From positions 82,337 to 146,336 of the forward strand of contig NZ_LMKE01000015.1 of NCBI RefSeq assembly GCF_001421245.1: a DNA stretch of 64,000 nucleotides. Reading direction: 5' to 3'. Position numbers and translations under genes: made by a program. This DNA comes from Sphingomonas sp. Leaf10. Its GTDB lineage: Bacteria; Pseudomonadota; Alphaproteobacteria; Sphingomonadales; Sphingomonadaceae. The notes under the pieces are model-generated. The model ran no database searches, was not told the origin of the DNA, and saw only the letters and a program-made list of their open reading frames with translations. Positions 52,999 to 60,513 of this stretch are shown in pieces (position 1 is the stretch's first letter; each line of letters starts with the position of its first letter).

Positions 52999-53813
52999 TG
53001 AAAGCACCCCAGTTCCAGGCCATGGCGTCGCGCGAGTTGCGCGATCGGCTGCGACGCGAGGAAACGATATTCGCTGACCCGCGCCGCCGCGATCGGATCG
53101 CCGGCGTCGCGCGTCGTCGCCGGGTGACAGATGACCAGATGGTTGGGGCCAAGCCCCCGGCCAAGGAACCGTTCGAAGCGGGGAGCGAACAGCCGATTGC
53201 TGCGCAGATCGTAGAGGCCGGCGAAGCCGTCGTTGGTTCGCAGCCCGAACGCGCGCGCTTCCCGCCGCAAGCCCCGCGACAGCCATGCCGATCGCAGCGC
53301 ACGGCCCCGGTCGCCGCCGCGCGCCAGCAGGTTGACGAAGCGGTCCTCGCAGCTGCGGACCCACGCGCCGGGACTATGCCGCTTCGTCGCGTGCAGGACG
53401 AACTCGCGGATGCCGGGCAGGACATGGACATGCTGATGCCCGTCGACGAAGGCCGGGGGGCGGCCAAAGATGTCGGCGAACGCCGCGAACTGCCGATCGA
53501 TCTCCCGCCCGATCGCGCCCAGCGGCGCCGTGCCGGCCAGCGTCATCGCCGCCAGCCGGTCGCAGCGCGGCAATATCCCATCGGGCGCCAGTTCGGCATC
53601 GGCGTGCGGGGCAAGCGCGTCGGTCAGCGTTAGGTGCAGCCCGATCTCGCATTCCTCCACGGCCAGCAGGTCGGATGCCGCCTCCCGGACATGCGGTTCG
53701 CCGACCATCGCGGTGACGGCGGTCAGCACGCCCGAACCGGCAAGTCGCAGGATCGCGTGATTGATGGCGGGGCTGCGACCGAAATCGTCCGCACACAGGA
53801 CCAGCCGGATCAT
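52995..53813 (-). CDS. ChbG/HpnK-family carbohydrate deacetylase
   Basis: A 272-residue metal-dependent deacetylase of the YdjC-like family. The signature CADDFGRSPAINHAI (D9, D10) opens the protein, followed by EIGLHLTLTD and FVDGHQHVHV, which supply the metal histidines. The start at 53813 is chosen because it lies in an ATGA overlap with the GT2 gene. Known members deacetylate chitobiose (ChbG) or act in hopanoid glycan modification (HpnK). Here the partners are two glycosyltransferases and a flippase-like protein, favouring a lipid-linked N-acetylated sugar as substrate. Confidence 0.87.
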   Translation of the reverse strand: MIRLVLCADDFGRSPAINHAILRLAGSGVLTAVTAMVGEPHVREAASDLLAVEECEIGLHLTLTDALAPHADAELAPDGILPRCDRLAAMTLAGTAPLGAIGREIDRQFAAFADIFGRPPAFVDGHQHVHVLPGIREFVLHATKRHSPGAWVRSCEDRFVNLLARGGDRGRALRSAWLSRGLRREARAFGLRTNDGFAGLYDLRSNRLFAPRFERFLGRGLGPNHLVICHPATTRDAGDPIAAARVSEYRFLASQPIAQLARRHGLELGCFQ

Positions 53814-54667
53814 TGTGCGCCCGCCGGTTGCCATTCGCGCACCCGCAGCCGTGCGGCGGACAGGCCACGCCGTTCGAAACGGTCACTGAGCCATCGGAAA
53901 TACGCGTCCTTCAACGCGAACGGCGTGACGTGGTAGGCGATGCGTTCGAACAGCGACCAGCGCACCGGCACCGATCGTCGCTCGGACGGGCCGCACCAAT
54001 GCTGGGTCGACATGCGCTGACGCCCCAGTTTGAGGACGCGGTGCATGACCTCATGGTCGCCCAGCACCCATGGCCAGCGGCCCACGCTATATCCGCCGGC
54101 ACGCTGCAACGCATCTGTCCGGAAGCATTGCCCGGCGGCGCCGACATGCGTCTGGCGCGGCAACAGCCATCCGGCGCCGCATTGATGCAACGCCATCACC
54201 AGCGCGCGGAACGGGCCGGCGTCGGGCGATATGAAGCAGGCCAGGGCGGCGACGGTCGTGCTCCCGCCGGCGTCCAGCAGCCGTTCGGCCGCGGCGAGAT
54301 AGCCGGTCGGGTAATAGGTATCGGCGTCGCAGGTCGCGACGAACTCGGTATCGACATGGGGCAGCCCCTTGGCGAAGGCCGCCGTTTGCCCCGCTACATC
54401 GGCTTCGGACAGGATCACATAGTCGATCCCGCGTCCCGCCAGCACGCCGTGGCACAACGCTACCGAATGGTCGGTCGAGCCGTTGTCGACCAGGACCAGC
54501 CGGAACGGCCGGGTCTGCTGACGCAACTGGTTCAGCGTCGCCACGATGTCGGCGGCCTCGTTGTAGAAGGCCATCAGCACGGTCCATCGCGGGACGACGG
54601 TGGTCGCCGGCGCTAGTGAATGCCAGTCCTGGCCGAAGGTGGCAGGGGCGGTATCGATGTCGATCAT
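53810..54667 (-). CDS. Glycosyltransferase family 2
   Basis: A 285-residue GT-A glycosyltransferase, the first gene of the operon. The fold marks are TVLMAFYNEAADIVATLNQL, LVDNGSTDHSVALC and the metal motif TCDADTYY near residue 113. HCGPSERR-like C-terminal sequence and the absence of membrane helices suggest a soluble or peripheral enzyme. It is divergent from the methyltransferase gene across 149 bases that must hold its promoter. It probably makes the first glycosidic bond of the product processed by the following genes. Confidence 0.85.
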   Translation of the reverse strand: MIDIDTAPATFGQDWHSLAPATTVVPRWTVLMAFYNEAADIVATLNQLRQQTRPFRLVLVDNGSTDHSVALCHGVLAGRGIDYVILSEADVAGQTAAFAKGLPHVDTEFVATCDADTYYPTGYLAAAERLLDAGGSTTVAALACFISPDAGPFRALVMALHQCGAGWLLPRQTHVGAAGQCFRTDALQRAGGYSVGRWPWVLGDHEVMHRVLKLGRQRMSTQHWCGPSERRSVPVRWSLFERIAYHVTPFALKDAYFRWLSDRFERRGLSAARLRVREWQPAGAQ

Positions 54668-54816
54668 GCACGATTGACGGAACCGCTATCGCGTCACCTC
54701 ACAAAAAATCTCCATCGACAAATTTTGCGGGCGGGGCTGCGGTATCGCCTCGTTGGCTTCGTCATTCGGTCGGCCCCCGCAGTTTCGGCAAGGGGTCGAC
54801 GGGAAAGACCGGATCG

Positions 54817-55485
54817 ATGAAGACCCTTGCCATTCTCCGCGACCAGCTGCGCGTGATGTTGTCGCGCGCCGGCCTGCGTCCGGGGGAATATTCCGGCGAT
54901 TACGACCGGCTGTCGCGATTATATCGTCGCCCCGATCCCTGGCGTCTGGACAATGACGGCGATCGCGTACGGTTCGAGCGGACCAATGCGCTGATCGCGC
55001 GGATCGCCCCCGGTGCGGACTCGCTGCTGGAAATCGGCGCGGGGGAGGGGATGCAGACCGAATATCTGGCGCGGCTGGGCGCGCGGATTACCACGATCGA
55101 GGTGAGTGCGGACGCGGTAGCCCGTGCGCGCGAGCGCGTGCCTGACGCGCGCATCCTGCACGGCCGGGCGGAAGGCGTTGCGACCCTGGTCGCCGGCCAG
55201 CGCTTCGACGTCGCCGTGGCGTGCGAGGTTCTCTACTATCTTCCCGACCCGGCGGTGCTGATCGCTGCGCTGCAACGGATCGCCGACCGGGTCGTGGTCA
55301 CCAACTATGCCCGGCTCGACCACCGGATCGCGCCCCTGCTTGCCAGCGACGGGTGGCAGTGCTGCGACGACATCCGCCACGGGCGGGCGGCATGGCATTG
55401 CCATGTTTGGACCGCGCCGCCGACCGATCGGTCTGCCGCCTGCACCGGTCCAGCCAGATCTATCTGCAAGGAAGCATCTCGATGA
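54817..55485 (+). CDS. SAM-dependent methyltransferase, NodS-like
   Basis: A 222-residue class I methyltransferase. Motif I is SLLEIGAGEGMQTEYLARLG (residues ~70-90), followed by ITTIEVSADAVARARERV and the active-site-side VACEVLYYLPDP. The N-terminal YDRLSRLYRRPDPWRLDNDG resembles the nodulation methyltransferase NodS group, which N-methylates a deacetylated sugar; that assignment is tentative. It is notable that the divergent operon encodes sugar deacetylases. The ATG at 54817 is used because family sequence starts there. It overlaps a short basic ORF by ATGA. Confidence 0.78.
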   Translation: MKTLAILRDQLRVMLSRAGLRPGEYSGDYDRLSRLYRRPDPWRLDNDGDRVRFERTNALIARIAPGADSLLEIGAGEGMQTEYLARLGARITTIEVSADAVARARERVPDARILHGRAEGVATLVAGQRFDVAVACEVLYYLPDPAVLIAALQRIADRVVVTNYARLDHRIAPLLASDGWQCCDDIRHGRAAWHCHVWTAPPTDRSAACTGPARSICKEASR

Positions 55486-55550
55486 CGTTCCACATTCCCG
55501 GACGGCGCGCGAGGGTGCGTCGTCGCACCCGCAGGACGCTCGACCAATGA
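55482..55550 (+). CDS. Very short basic ORF coupled between methyltransferase and mlaA
   Basis: A 22-residue frame starting MTFHIPGRRARV with eight arginines in its second half. AAGGAAG stands at the right distance before its ATG. The ATG overlaps the methyltransferase stop (ATGA, 55482-55485), and its own stop overlaps the mlaA start (ATGA, 55547-55550). It may be a real micropeptide or only a coupling cistron that passes ribosomes to mlaA. No homologue is known to me. Confidence 0.45.
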   Translation: MTFHIPGRRARVRRRTRRTLDQ

Positions 55551-56464
55551 TCGTCCCTCTTCTTGCCGTCCTGACGGTTCCGGGGTCGCCCGCCGTGCAG
55601 GCTTCGACCGCGCCTGTCGCCGTCGTCTCGACGCCCCCCAATGCCGATCTGACCGTCCGACCTGCCGATGTGCCGATAGCCGAGGCGGGGGTGGAGGAGC
55701 CGGAGGAGACCGTCGTGGTCGGGCGCAGGCCGAAACGGAACGATCCCTTGCGGGCCGCCAATGCCGTTTCGTTCGAACTGACGCAGAAGGTGGACGATGT
55801 CGTCATCGCTCCTGTCGCCCATGCCTATGAACGTGCCACCCCGCGGCCGGTGCGTACCGGCATCCGCAATTTCCTGCGCAACTTGCGCGAACCGATCGCC
55901 TTCGCCAACTTCCTGCTGCAGTTGAAGGTCGGCAAGGCGGCGGAGACGGTCGGCCGGTTCGCGATCAATTCGACGATCGGCGTCCTCGGCGTCGTGGACG
56001 TCGCGAAGCGCTGCCCCTTCAACCTGCCGTATCGACCGAACGGCTTCTCAGACACGCTGGGCGTTTACGGGGTGAAGGAAGGACCGTATCTGTTCCTGCC
56101 GTTGATCGGGCCGACCACCGTCCGCGACATCGCTGGCGGCGCGGTCGACGGGATCGCCTCGCCGCTCGCGATCGGCGGGCCGTTTCGCAATCGCGGCTAT
56201 ATCGTCGCCAGCAACGCGTTTCGCGTGCTCAACCAGCGGGTCGAAATGGACGGCGCGTTGCAGGCAGTGCGGGAAAGTGCCGATCCCTATGCCGCACGCC
56301 GGGACCTTTACCTGCAGGGCCGCGCGGATCGGATCGCCCGGTTGAACGGCAAGGAAGCGGTCAACACGCCCGACCCCGAAGATGGGGCCATCGTCGGCGA
56401 AGCGGCGCCAGTAGATGCCGCCTCGTCCTGCGGCAGACGCGAGCAAGTTCAGCAGGGGGAGTAG
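55547..56464 (+). CDS. mlaA: MlaA-family protein (VacJ), outer-membrane lipid asymmetry
   Basis: A 305-residue protein with a signal-like N-terminus. The MlaA core runs from residue ~75: REPIAFANFLLQLKVGKAAE, then RFAINSTIGVLGVVDVAKR (the NSTIG motif) and LGVYGVKEGPYLFLPLIGPT. MlaA sits in the outer membrane and removes misplaced phospholipids for return by the Mla pathway. No lipobox cysteine is present near the N-terminus, so it is apparently not lipidated in the E. coli manner. The ATG at 55547 overlaps the short ORF stop. The C-terminus is longer than usual and probably disordered. Confidence 0.87.
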   Translation: MIVPLLAVLTVPGSPAVQASTAPVAVVSTPPNADLTVRPADVPIAEAGVEEPEETVVVGRRPKRNDPLRAANAVSFELTQKVDDVVIAPVAHAYERATPRPVRTGIRNFLRNLREPIAFANFLLQLKVGKAAETVGRFAINSTIGVLGVVDVAKRCPFNLPYRPNGFSDTLGVYGVKEGPYLFLPLIGPTTVRDIAGGAVDGIASPLAIGGPFRNRGYIVASNAFRVLNQRVEMDGALQAVRESADPYAARRDLYLQGRADRIARLNGKEAVNTPDPEDGAIVGEAAPVDAASSCGRREQVQQGE

Positions 56465-56540
56465 CCGAAGTGCCGTCGATCTTACCGCAAGGCGGCGAGC
56501 CGCCGGGCCGGAAAGACGGCTTTCGGCGTCGGCCTAAAGC

Positions 56541-56926
56541 ATGATGACACCGACGGTGCAGTCCTCCATCGCATTCACCGTCATTGCGCGCGGTAACGCC
56601 CCGCCGCCGTGTGCAGCGCGTCCGCTTCGAACCTGATCGGCATTGCGCTGACCCCATTGCTGGTGGCGTTCGTGGCCGGTCACCTCTCCCGCCCGCTGAC
56701 CGCCCGGATCGTCGAACCGCACAAGGGCGTGCTATCGCTGGTGGATCGCGGATCGATCCTGCTGGTCGTCTATACGGCGTTCAGCGTGGCACGGGCCGGC
56801 GCGATCATCCTGCCGCTGATGATCTTTCGCCGGCTGCGACTGCTCGACTGCGCCGCGATCGCGCAGCGCTATGCCGGCCGCGCACCCGGTCCGGACGTGG
56901 CGGCGGATGCGGTACTGTCCGGCTGA
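56541..56926 (+). pseudogene. Broken bile-acid:sodium symporter-like (SBF-like/YfeH-type) gene
   Basis: Remnants of a BASS-family transporter lie in two frames. Frame one gives TVQSSIAFTVIARGN (from 56541). A shift near 56598-56610 moves to the frame reading SASNLIGIALTPLLVAFVAG, KGVLSLVDRGSILLVVYTAF, then LPLMIFRRLRLLDCAAIAQR. The segment between the VYTAF and LPLMIF parts is far shorter than in intact members, so an internal deletion is present too, and the N-terminal half is gone. Its end overlaps the convergent membrane-protein gene by 58 bases. Confidence 0.75.
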
Positions 56927-57921
56927 CGTCGCCATTGCAGCAACTCGTGGACGCCGAACAGGATCAGCCCGACGACGAGCGGCAGCAGGAAATATACCGC
57001 GCGATAGACGAGCAGCGCACCGAACAGCGTGGTACGGTCAAACTGCGGCAGTGCGAGCAGCATCACGACCTCGAACACCCCGACGCCGCCCGGCGCATGG
57101 GTGATGAGGCCGGACACCAGCCCGGCGAGATAGGCGAGCAGTACCGCCGGGAACAAGTCAATGGTGACGCCCGGCAACAGGACGAACAGCGCCGCCGTTG
57201 CGATGGTGAGGTCGAGCGCGCCCAGCGCGAACTGTACGAAGGCGATGCGGACGCTCGGCAAGGTGAACGACCAGCCGAGCAGCCGCACCGGTCGTCCCGC
57301 ACGATAGTGCAGCATGACGACATAGCCGGCGAGCAGCGTCAGGATCGCCCCGCCGATCGCGGCCTGTACGCCGTAGGATATGCGCAACCCCTCCGCCACG
57401 AACGCGCCCGGCTGAACCAGTAGCCCGATCGAGAATAGCAGCAGCACGCCCAGCCAGAAGGCTAGTCCCGCCATGACCATGATCTGCGCGACCTCTCCGA
57501 TCGTCAGTCCGGCGGGGCGATAGATACGCAGTCGGGCGGTGCCGCCGGTCAGGGCGGCGAAGCCGAAATTGTGACTGAAGATATAGCTGGTGAAGGAAGC
57601 CAGCGCGGCACGCGGGTAGCGCACCCGGCGTCCGATGATGCGCAGCGACACCACGTCATAGCCGGTCAGCACGATGTAGCTGACGACCGTCAGCACCAGC
57701 GACGCCAGCAGCCTTGCCGTGCCGATCCGTTCGATGGCGGCACGGATGTCGGACCAGTTCGTCTCGCGCAGGATGTGGCGCAGCGCGCCGACCGCAATAC
57801 CGATGACCGTCAGCATGACGAGGGCGATCGCGATGTTGCGGACAACGGGCGAAGCGGCATGGCGACGGATCGTCGCGGCTGCCGATCGGAGGGCGGAAAG
57901 GATCATGGGATACAGGGGCAT
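56869..57921 (-). CDS. YbhN/AglD-like integral membrane protein (lysylphosphatidylglycerol synthase TM region family)
   Basis: A 350-residue protein with about eight membrane segments and family landmarks FTSYIFSHNFGFAALTGGTA and ITHAPGGVGVFEVVML. The latter (HxPGGxGxxE) is the hallmark of the MprF-like flippase domain. The ATG at 57921 follows CGGAGACGCT; an upstream in-frame ATG at 57939 is possible. Related proteins such as YbhN are of uncertain function; lipid translocation is the usual suggestion. It is downstream of the GNAT gene on the same strand with a 76-base gap. Confidence 0.82.
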   Translation of the reverse strand: MPLYPMILSALRSAAATIRRHAASPVVRNIAIALVMLTVIGIAVGALRHILRETNWSDIRAAIERIGTARLLASLVLTVVSYIVLTGYDVVSLRIIGRRVRYPRAALASFTSYIFSHNFGFAALTGGTARLRIYRPAGLTIGEVAQIMVMAGLAFWLGVLLLFSIGLLVQPGAFVAEGLRISYGVQAAIGGAILTLLAGYVVMLHYRAGRPVRLLGWSFTLPSVRIAFVQFALGALDLTIATAALFVLLPGVTIDLFPAVLLAYLAGLVSGLITHAPGGVGVFEVVMLLALPQFDRTTLFGALLVYRAVYFLLPLVVGLILFGVHELLQWRRQPDSTASAATSGPGARPA

Positions 57922-57997
57922 AGCGTCTCCGCGTCGCATCGCTTCTTCATTCGCCAGGAAAAGAAGGCGCGTAAATCGTCGATGCCGATGCGGCGGC

Positions 57998-58540
57998 TCA
58001 TCGATCGTTTCGCATCTCCTTGCGGAACAGGAACATTTCGTCGCCGACGGGATCGCCGTCGCCATGCGGGCGGGAATGCGGATGCGGGTCCGGATGGCGT
58101 TTGTTGAAGAACTCCACGATCCGAAAGCCGCAGACGTTCACGTAGAAGTGGATGTTCCGCTTTTCGAAATAGGGCGTGCTGGTTTCCCATGTGCGGGTGT
58201 CGGGAAATCGTGCCTCTATCGCCGACCACGCCCGACGACCGAGGCCGCGACCGTGCCGACCGGTTTCGACATAGAACAGATCGAGCCGGTTACAATGCGT
58301 CGTCGGGTCGATCGCTACGACGGCCCCGCCGACATTGCGCCCGTCCTCGACGATATGCAGGATCTGGGCGCCGGGGGCTGCGATGGAAGCGTCGAGATCG
58401 TGGTCCGACGGGATCGGCCCGTCTGGCAGCGGGCCAAATTCGTCGACGACCGCCAGCGCAAACGCATCCTGCAACGCCCGCTTGAAGGCGGGCAGGTCGG
58501 CCGGTTCGGCGGGGATCAGGGTAATGGGACTGTCGGTCAT
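57998..58540 (-). CDS. GNAT-family N-acetyltransferase
   Basis: A 180-residue acetyltransferase. The acetyl-CoA loop is RHGRGLGRRAWSAIE, preceded by strand RLDLFYVE and followed by GFRIVEFFNKRH. The acceptor is not predictable. It lies 15 bases after the cytochrome b561 gene, on the same strand as the efflux operon, and could be its last co-transcribed member. A run of His-Pro near residue 150 (HPDPHPHSRPHGDGD) is unusual and may bind metal. Confidence 0.8.
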   Translation of the reverse strand: MTDSPITLIPAEPADLPAFKRALQDAFALAVVDEFGPLPDGPIPSDHDLDASIAAPGAQILHIVEDGRNVGGAVVAIDPTTHCNRLDLFYVETGRHGRGLGRRAWSAIEARFPDTRTWETSTPYFEKRNIHFYVNVCGFRIVEFFNKRHPDPHPHSRPHGDGDPVGDEMFLFRKEMRNDR

Positions 58541-58555
58541 GTTCGAACACCAGGA

Positions 58556-59101
58556 TTATAGCATGCGGGGAAGTACGTCGTTTTCCGGCCTATCGTCGAG
58601 AAAGCGGTGCTTGAGCACGCCGAACACATGCGCCGCGACCAGCGCGAGCAGCAGATAGGCCAGCGTCTTGTGCAACCATGCGAAGACGGCGAACGCCGCA
58701 TCGTTCTTGGGCAACAGTTCGGGCAGGTTGCCGATGAAGAACGGCACGCCGTCGCTCTGCGTGAACGAACTGGACATGGCATAGCCCATCAGCGGCACGA
58801 CGATGGCGAGCGCCAGCATCAGATATTGCACCGCCGTCGACAGCAGGCATTCCCATCGGGCAAGGCCCACCGGATGGGCCGGCACGCGGCTACGCATCCG
58901 CACACCGATGGCGACGACCCCGATCAGGAACGCCAGAACGCCGAATTCCTTGTGGACTGGGTACATCCATTCGAACTTTGTGGCGGTGGTGTCGGGCAGG
59001 GTCGTCATTAGCCAACCCAGCGCGATCAGTCCCATGATCAGCGCCGCACGCGTCCAGTGCAGCAACCGCATCGGCCGCGGATAGCGGGCAGGCGTCGTCA
59101 T
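58556..59101 (-). CDS. Cytochrome b561 (di-heme membrane protein)
   Basis: A 181-residue bacterial cytochrome b561 with four membrane helices. Four candidate heme-ligand histidines are in place: H15 (LLHWTR), H50 (YPVHK), H144 (WLHKT) and H158 (AAHVF). Homologues accept electrons from membrane or periplasmic donors; one oxidises superoxide. Its ATG overlaps the stop of the outer-membrane efflux gene (ATGA, 59098-59101), an uncommon partnership that suggests the pump and the cytochrome respond to the same stress. Confidence 0.87.
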   Translation of the reverse strand: MTTPARYPRPMRLLHWTRAALIMGLIALGWLMTTLPDTTATKFEWMYPVHKEFGVLAFLIGVVAIGVRMRSRVPAHPVGLARWECLLSTAVQYLMLALAIVVPLMGYAMSSSFTQSDGVPFFIGNLPELLPKNDAAFAVFAWLHKTLAYLLLALVAAHVFGVLKHRFLDDRPENDVLPRML

Positions 59102-60513
59102 CGTGATGTCTCCGTCAGGGTATCGCCGCCAAGCGCGCGATAAAGCGCGGTGGCGCTGGTCAGTTCGTCCCGTCGTGCCGTCAGCAACGCCTGCTGCGCC
59201 GCATAGGCCGTCCGCTGGGCATCGAGCAATTCCAGTCGACTGGTCATGCCGGCGCGATAGGACAGGCGGGCAAGGACGAGGCGCCGATCGGCCTGGGTCA
59301 CCACCGCCTGCTGTTCCGTCAACTGGCGGGCGAAGGTCGCGCGGGCGGCAAGGCCGTCGGCGACCTCGCAGAACGCGGTCTGGATGCTCTTTTCATAGGT
59401 CGCGACCGCGATCGAGCTGCGCAGCCGGGCAAGGTTCAGATTGCCGCGCAATTCGCCGCTGCGAAAGATCGGCAGGGAGATGGCGGGGGTGTAGGACCAG
59501 CTGCGGTTGGCACTGTTGAACAGGGTTTTGAGGGCGAGGCTCGCAAAGCCGAACACGCCGGTCAGCGACAGTCGTGGCAGGAACGCCGCACGCGCCGCGC
59601 CGATGTCCGCATTGGCCGCGCGCAGATCATGTTCGGCCTGCGCGATGTCGGGGCGACGCAGCAACAGATCGGAGGGCGTGCCGGCGGCCAGAGCCGTTCG
59701 GATCGGCTGCTGCATCAGCGTGGTCGCCGGCGGCAGATCGGCGGGCAGGGGCGCGCCAACCGCCAGCGTCAGCGCGTTGGTCGCCTGCATCCGTTCACGC
59801 TGCCGTTGCGCCAGGTCGGCGCTCGCCTGCCGCGCCAGCCCCTCGGCCTGCGCCAGGTCGACGCCGCTCGACTGGCCGGCGGCGTACAGTCGCCGTGCGA
59901 TGTCGAGCGACGCCTGCCAGTCGGTCAGCGTGGCTTCGGTCAGCCGCAACTGTTCCTCGGCCAGCCTTTCGGCGAGATACGCATCCGCGACCGCGCCGAT
60001 GACCGTCAGCCGCACCGCACGCTGCGCCTCGCGGGAGGAGAGATAGCGTTCGTTCGCGGCGGCATTCTGGGCGCGCAACCGGCCGAACAGGTCGATCTCG
60101 AACGATGTCAGCGCCGCCTGTGCGGTGAACTGTCCGAAGGTCACGCCATCGGACGCGGCGTTACCCAGGCCGACACCGGCCCCCGCAACGCTGCCGGGCT
60201 GGCGCTGACGGGTATAGGCCCCGTCGAGGTTGACCGCCGGCAGCCCCTGCGCACGCGTCACGCGGATCTGCGCGCGCGCCGCTTCGGCGTTCAGCGCGGC
60301 GATGCGCAGGTCGCGATTGTCGCTGAGCGCCAGTTCGATCAGCCGTTGCAGGCGCGGATCGCCGAACATGCCGCGCCATGCGGGCACTGCCTCTCCGTCC
60401 AGCGCGACCGGATAGGTCGCGGCGACCGGTGCGGCGGGTAGCGTCAGCCTGGGCGTCATCGTGCAGGCGGTGGTCGCCAGCAACAGCGCGAGGGGGAGGG
60501 TACGCATCGTCAT
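59098..60513 (-). CDS. Outer-membrane efflux lipoprotein, NodT/OprM type
   Basis: A 471-residue TolC-fold channel. The signal peptide ends in a lipobox with C17 (LLLATTAC), so it is a lipoprotein like OprM. Both efflux repeats are present (VPAWRGMFGDPRLQRLIELA in the first; SDLLLRRPDIAQAEHDLRAA in the second). It starts in an ATGA overlap with the RND pump gene. It completes the tripartite pump with the inner-membrane transporter and the periplasmic adaptor encoded upstream. Confidence 0.92.
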   Translation of the reverse strand: MTMRTLPLALLLATTACTMTPRLTLPAAPVAATYPVALDGEAVPAWRGMFGDPRLQRLIELALSDNRDLRIAALNAEAARAQIRVTRAQGLPAVNLDGAYTRQRQPGSVAGAGVGLGNAASDGVTFGQFTAQAALTSFEIDLFGRLRAQNAAANERYLSSREAQRAVRLTVIGAVADAYLAERLAEEQLRLTEATLTDWQASLDIARRLYAAGQSSGVDLAQAEGLARQASADLAQRQRERMQATNALTLAVGAPLPADLPPATTLMQQPIRTALAAGTPSDLLLRRPDIAQAEHDLRAANADIGAARAAFLPRLSLTGVFGFASLALKTLFNSANRSWSYTPAISLPIFRSGELRGNLNLARLRSSIAVATYEKSIQTAFCEVADGLAARATFARQLTEQQAVVTQADRRLVLARLSYRAGMTSRLELLDAQRTAYAAQQALLTARRDELTSATALYRALGGDTLTETSR

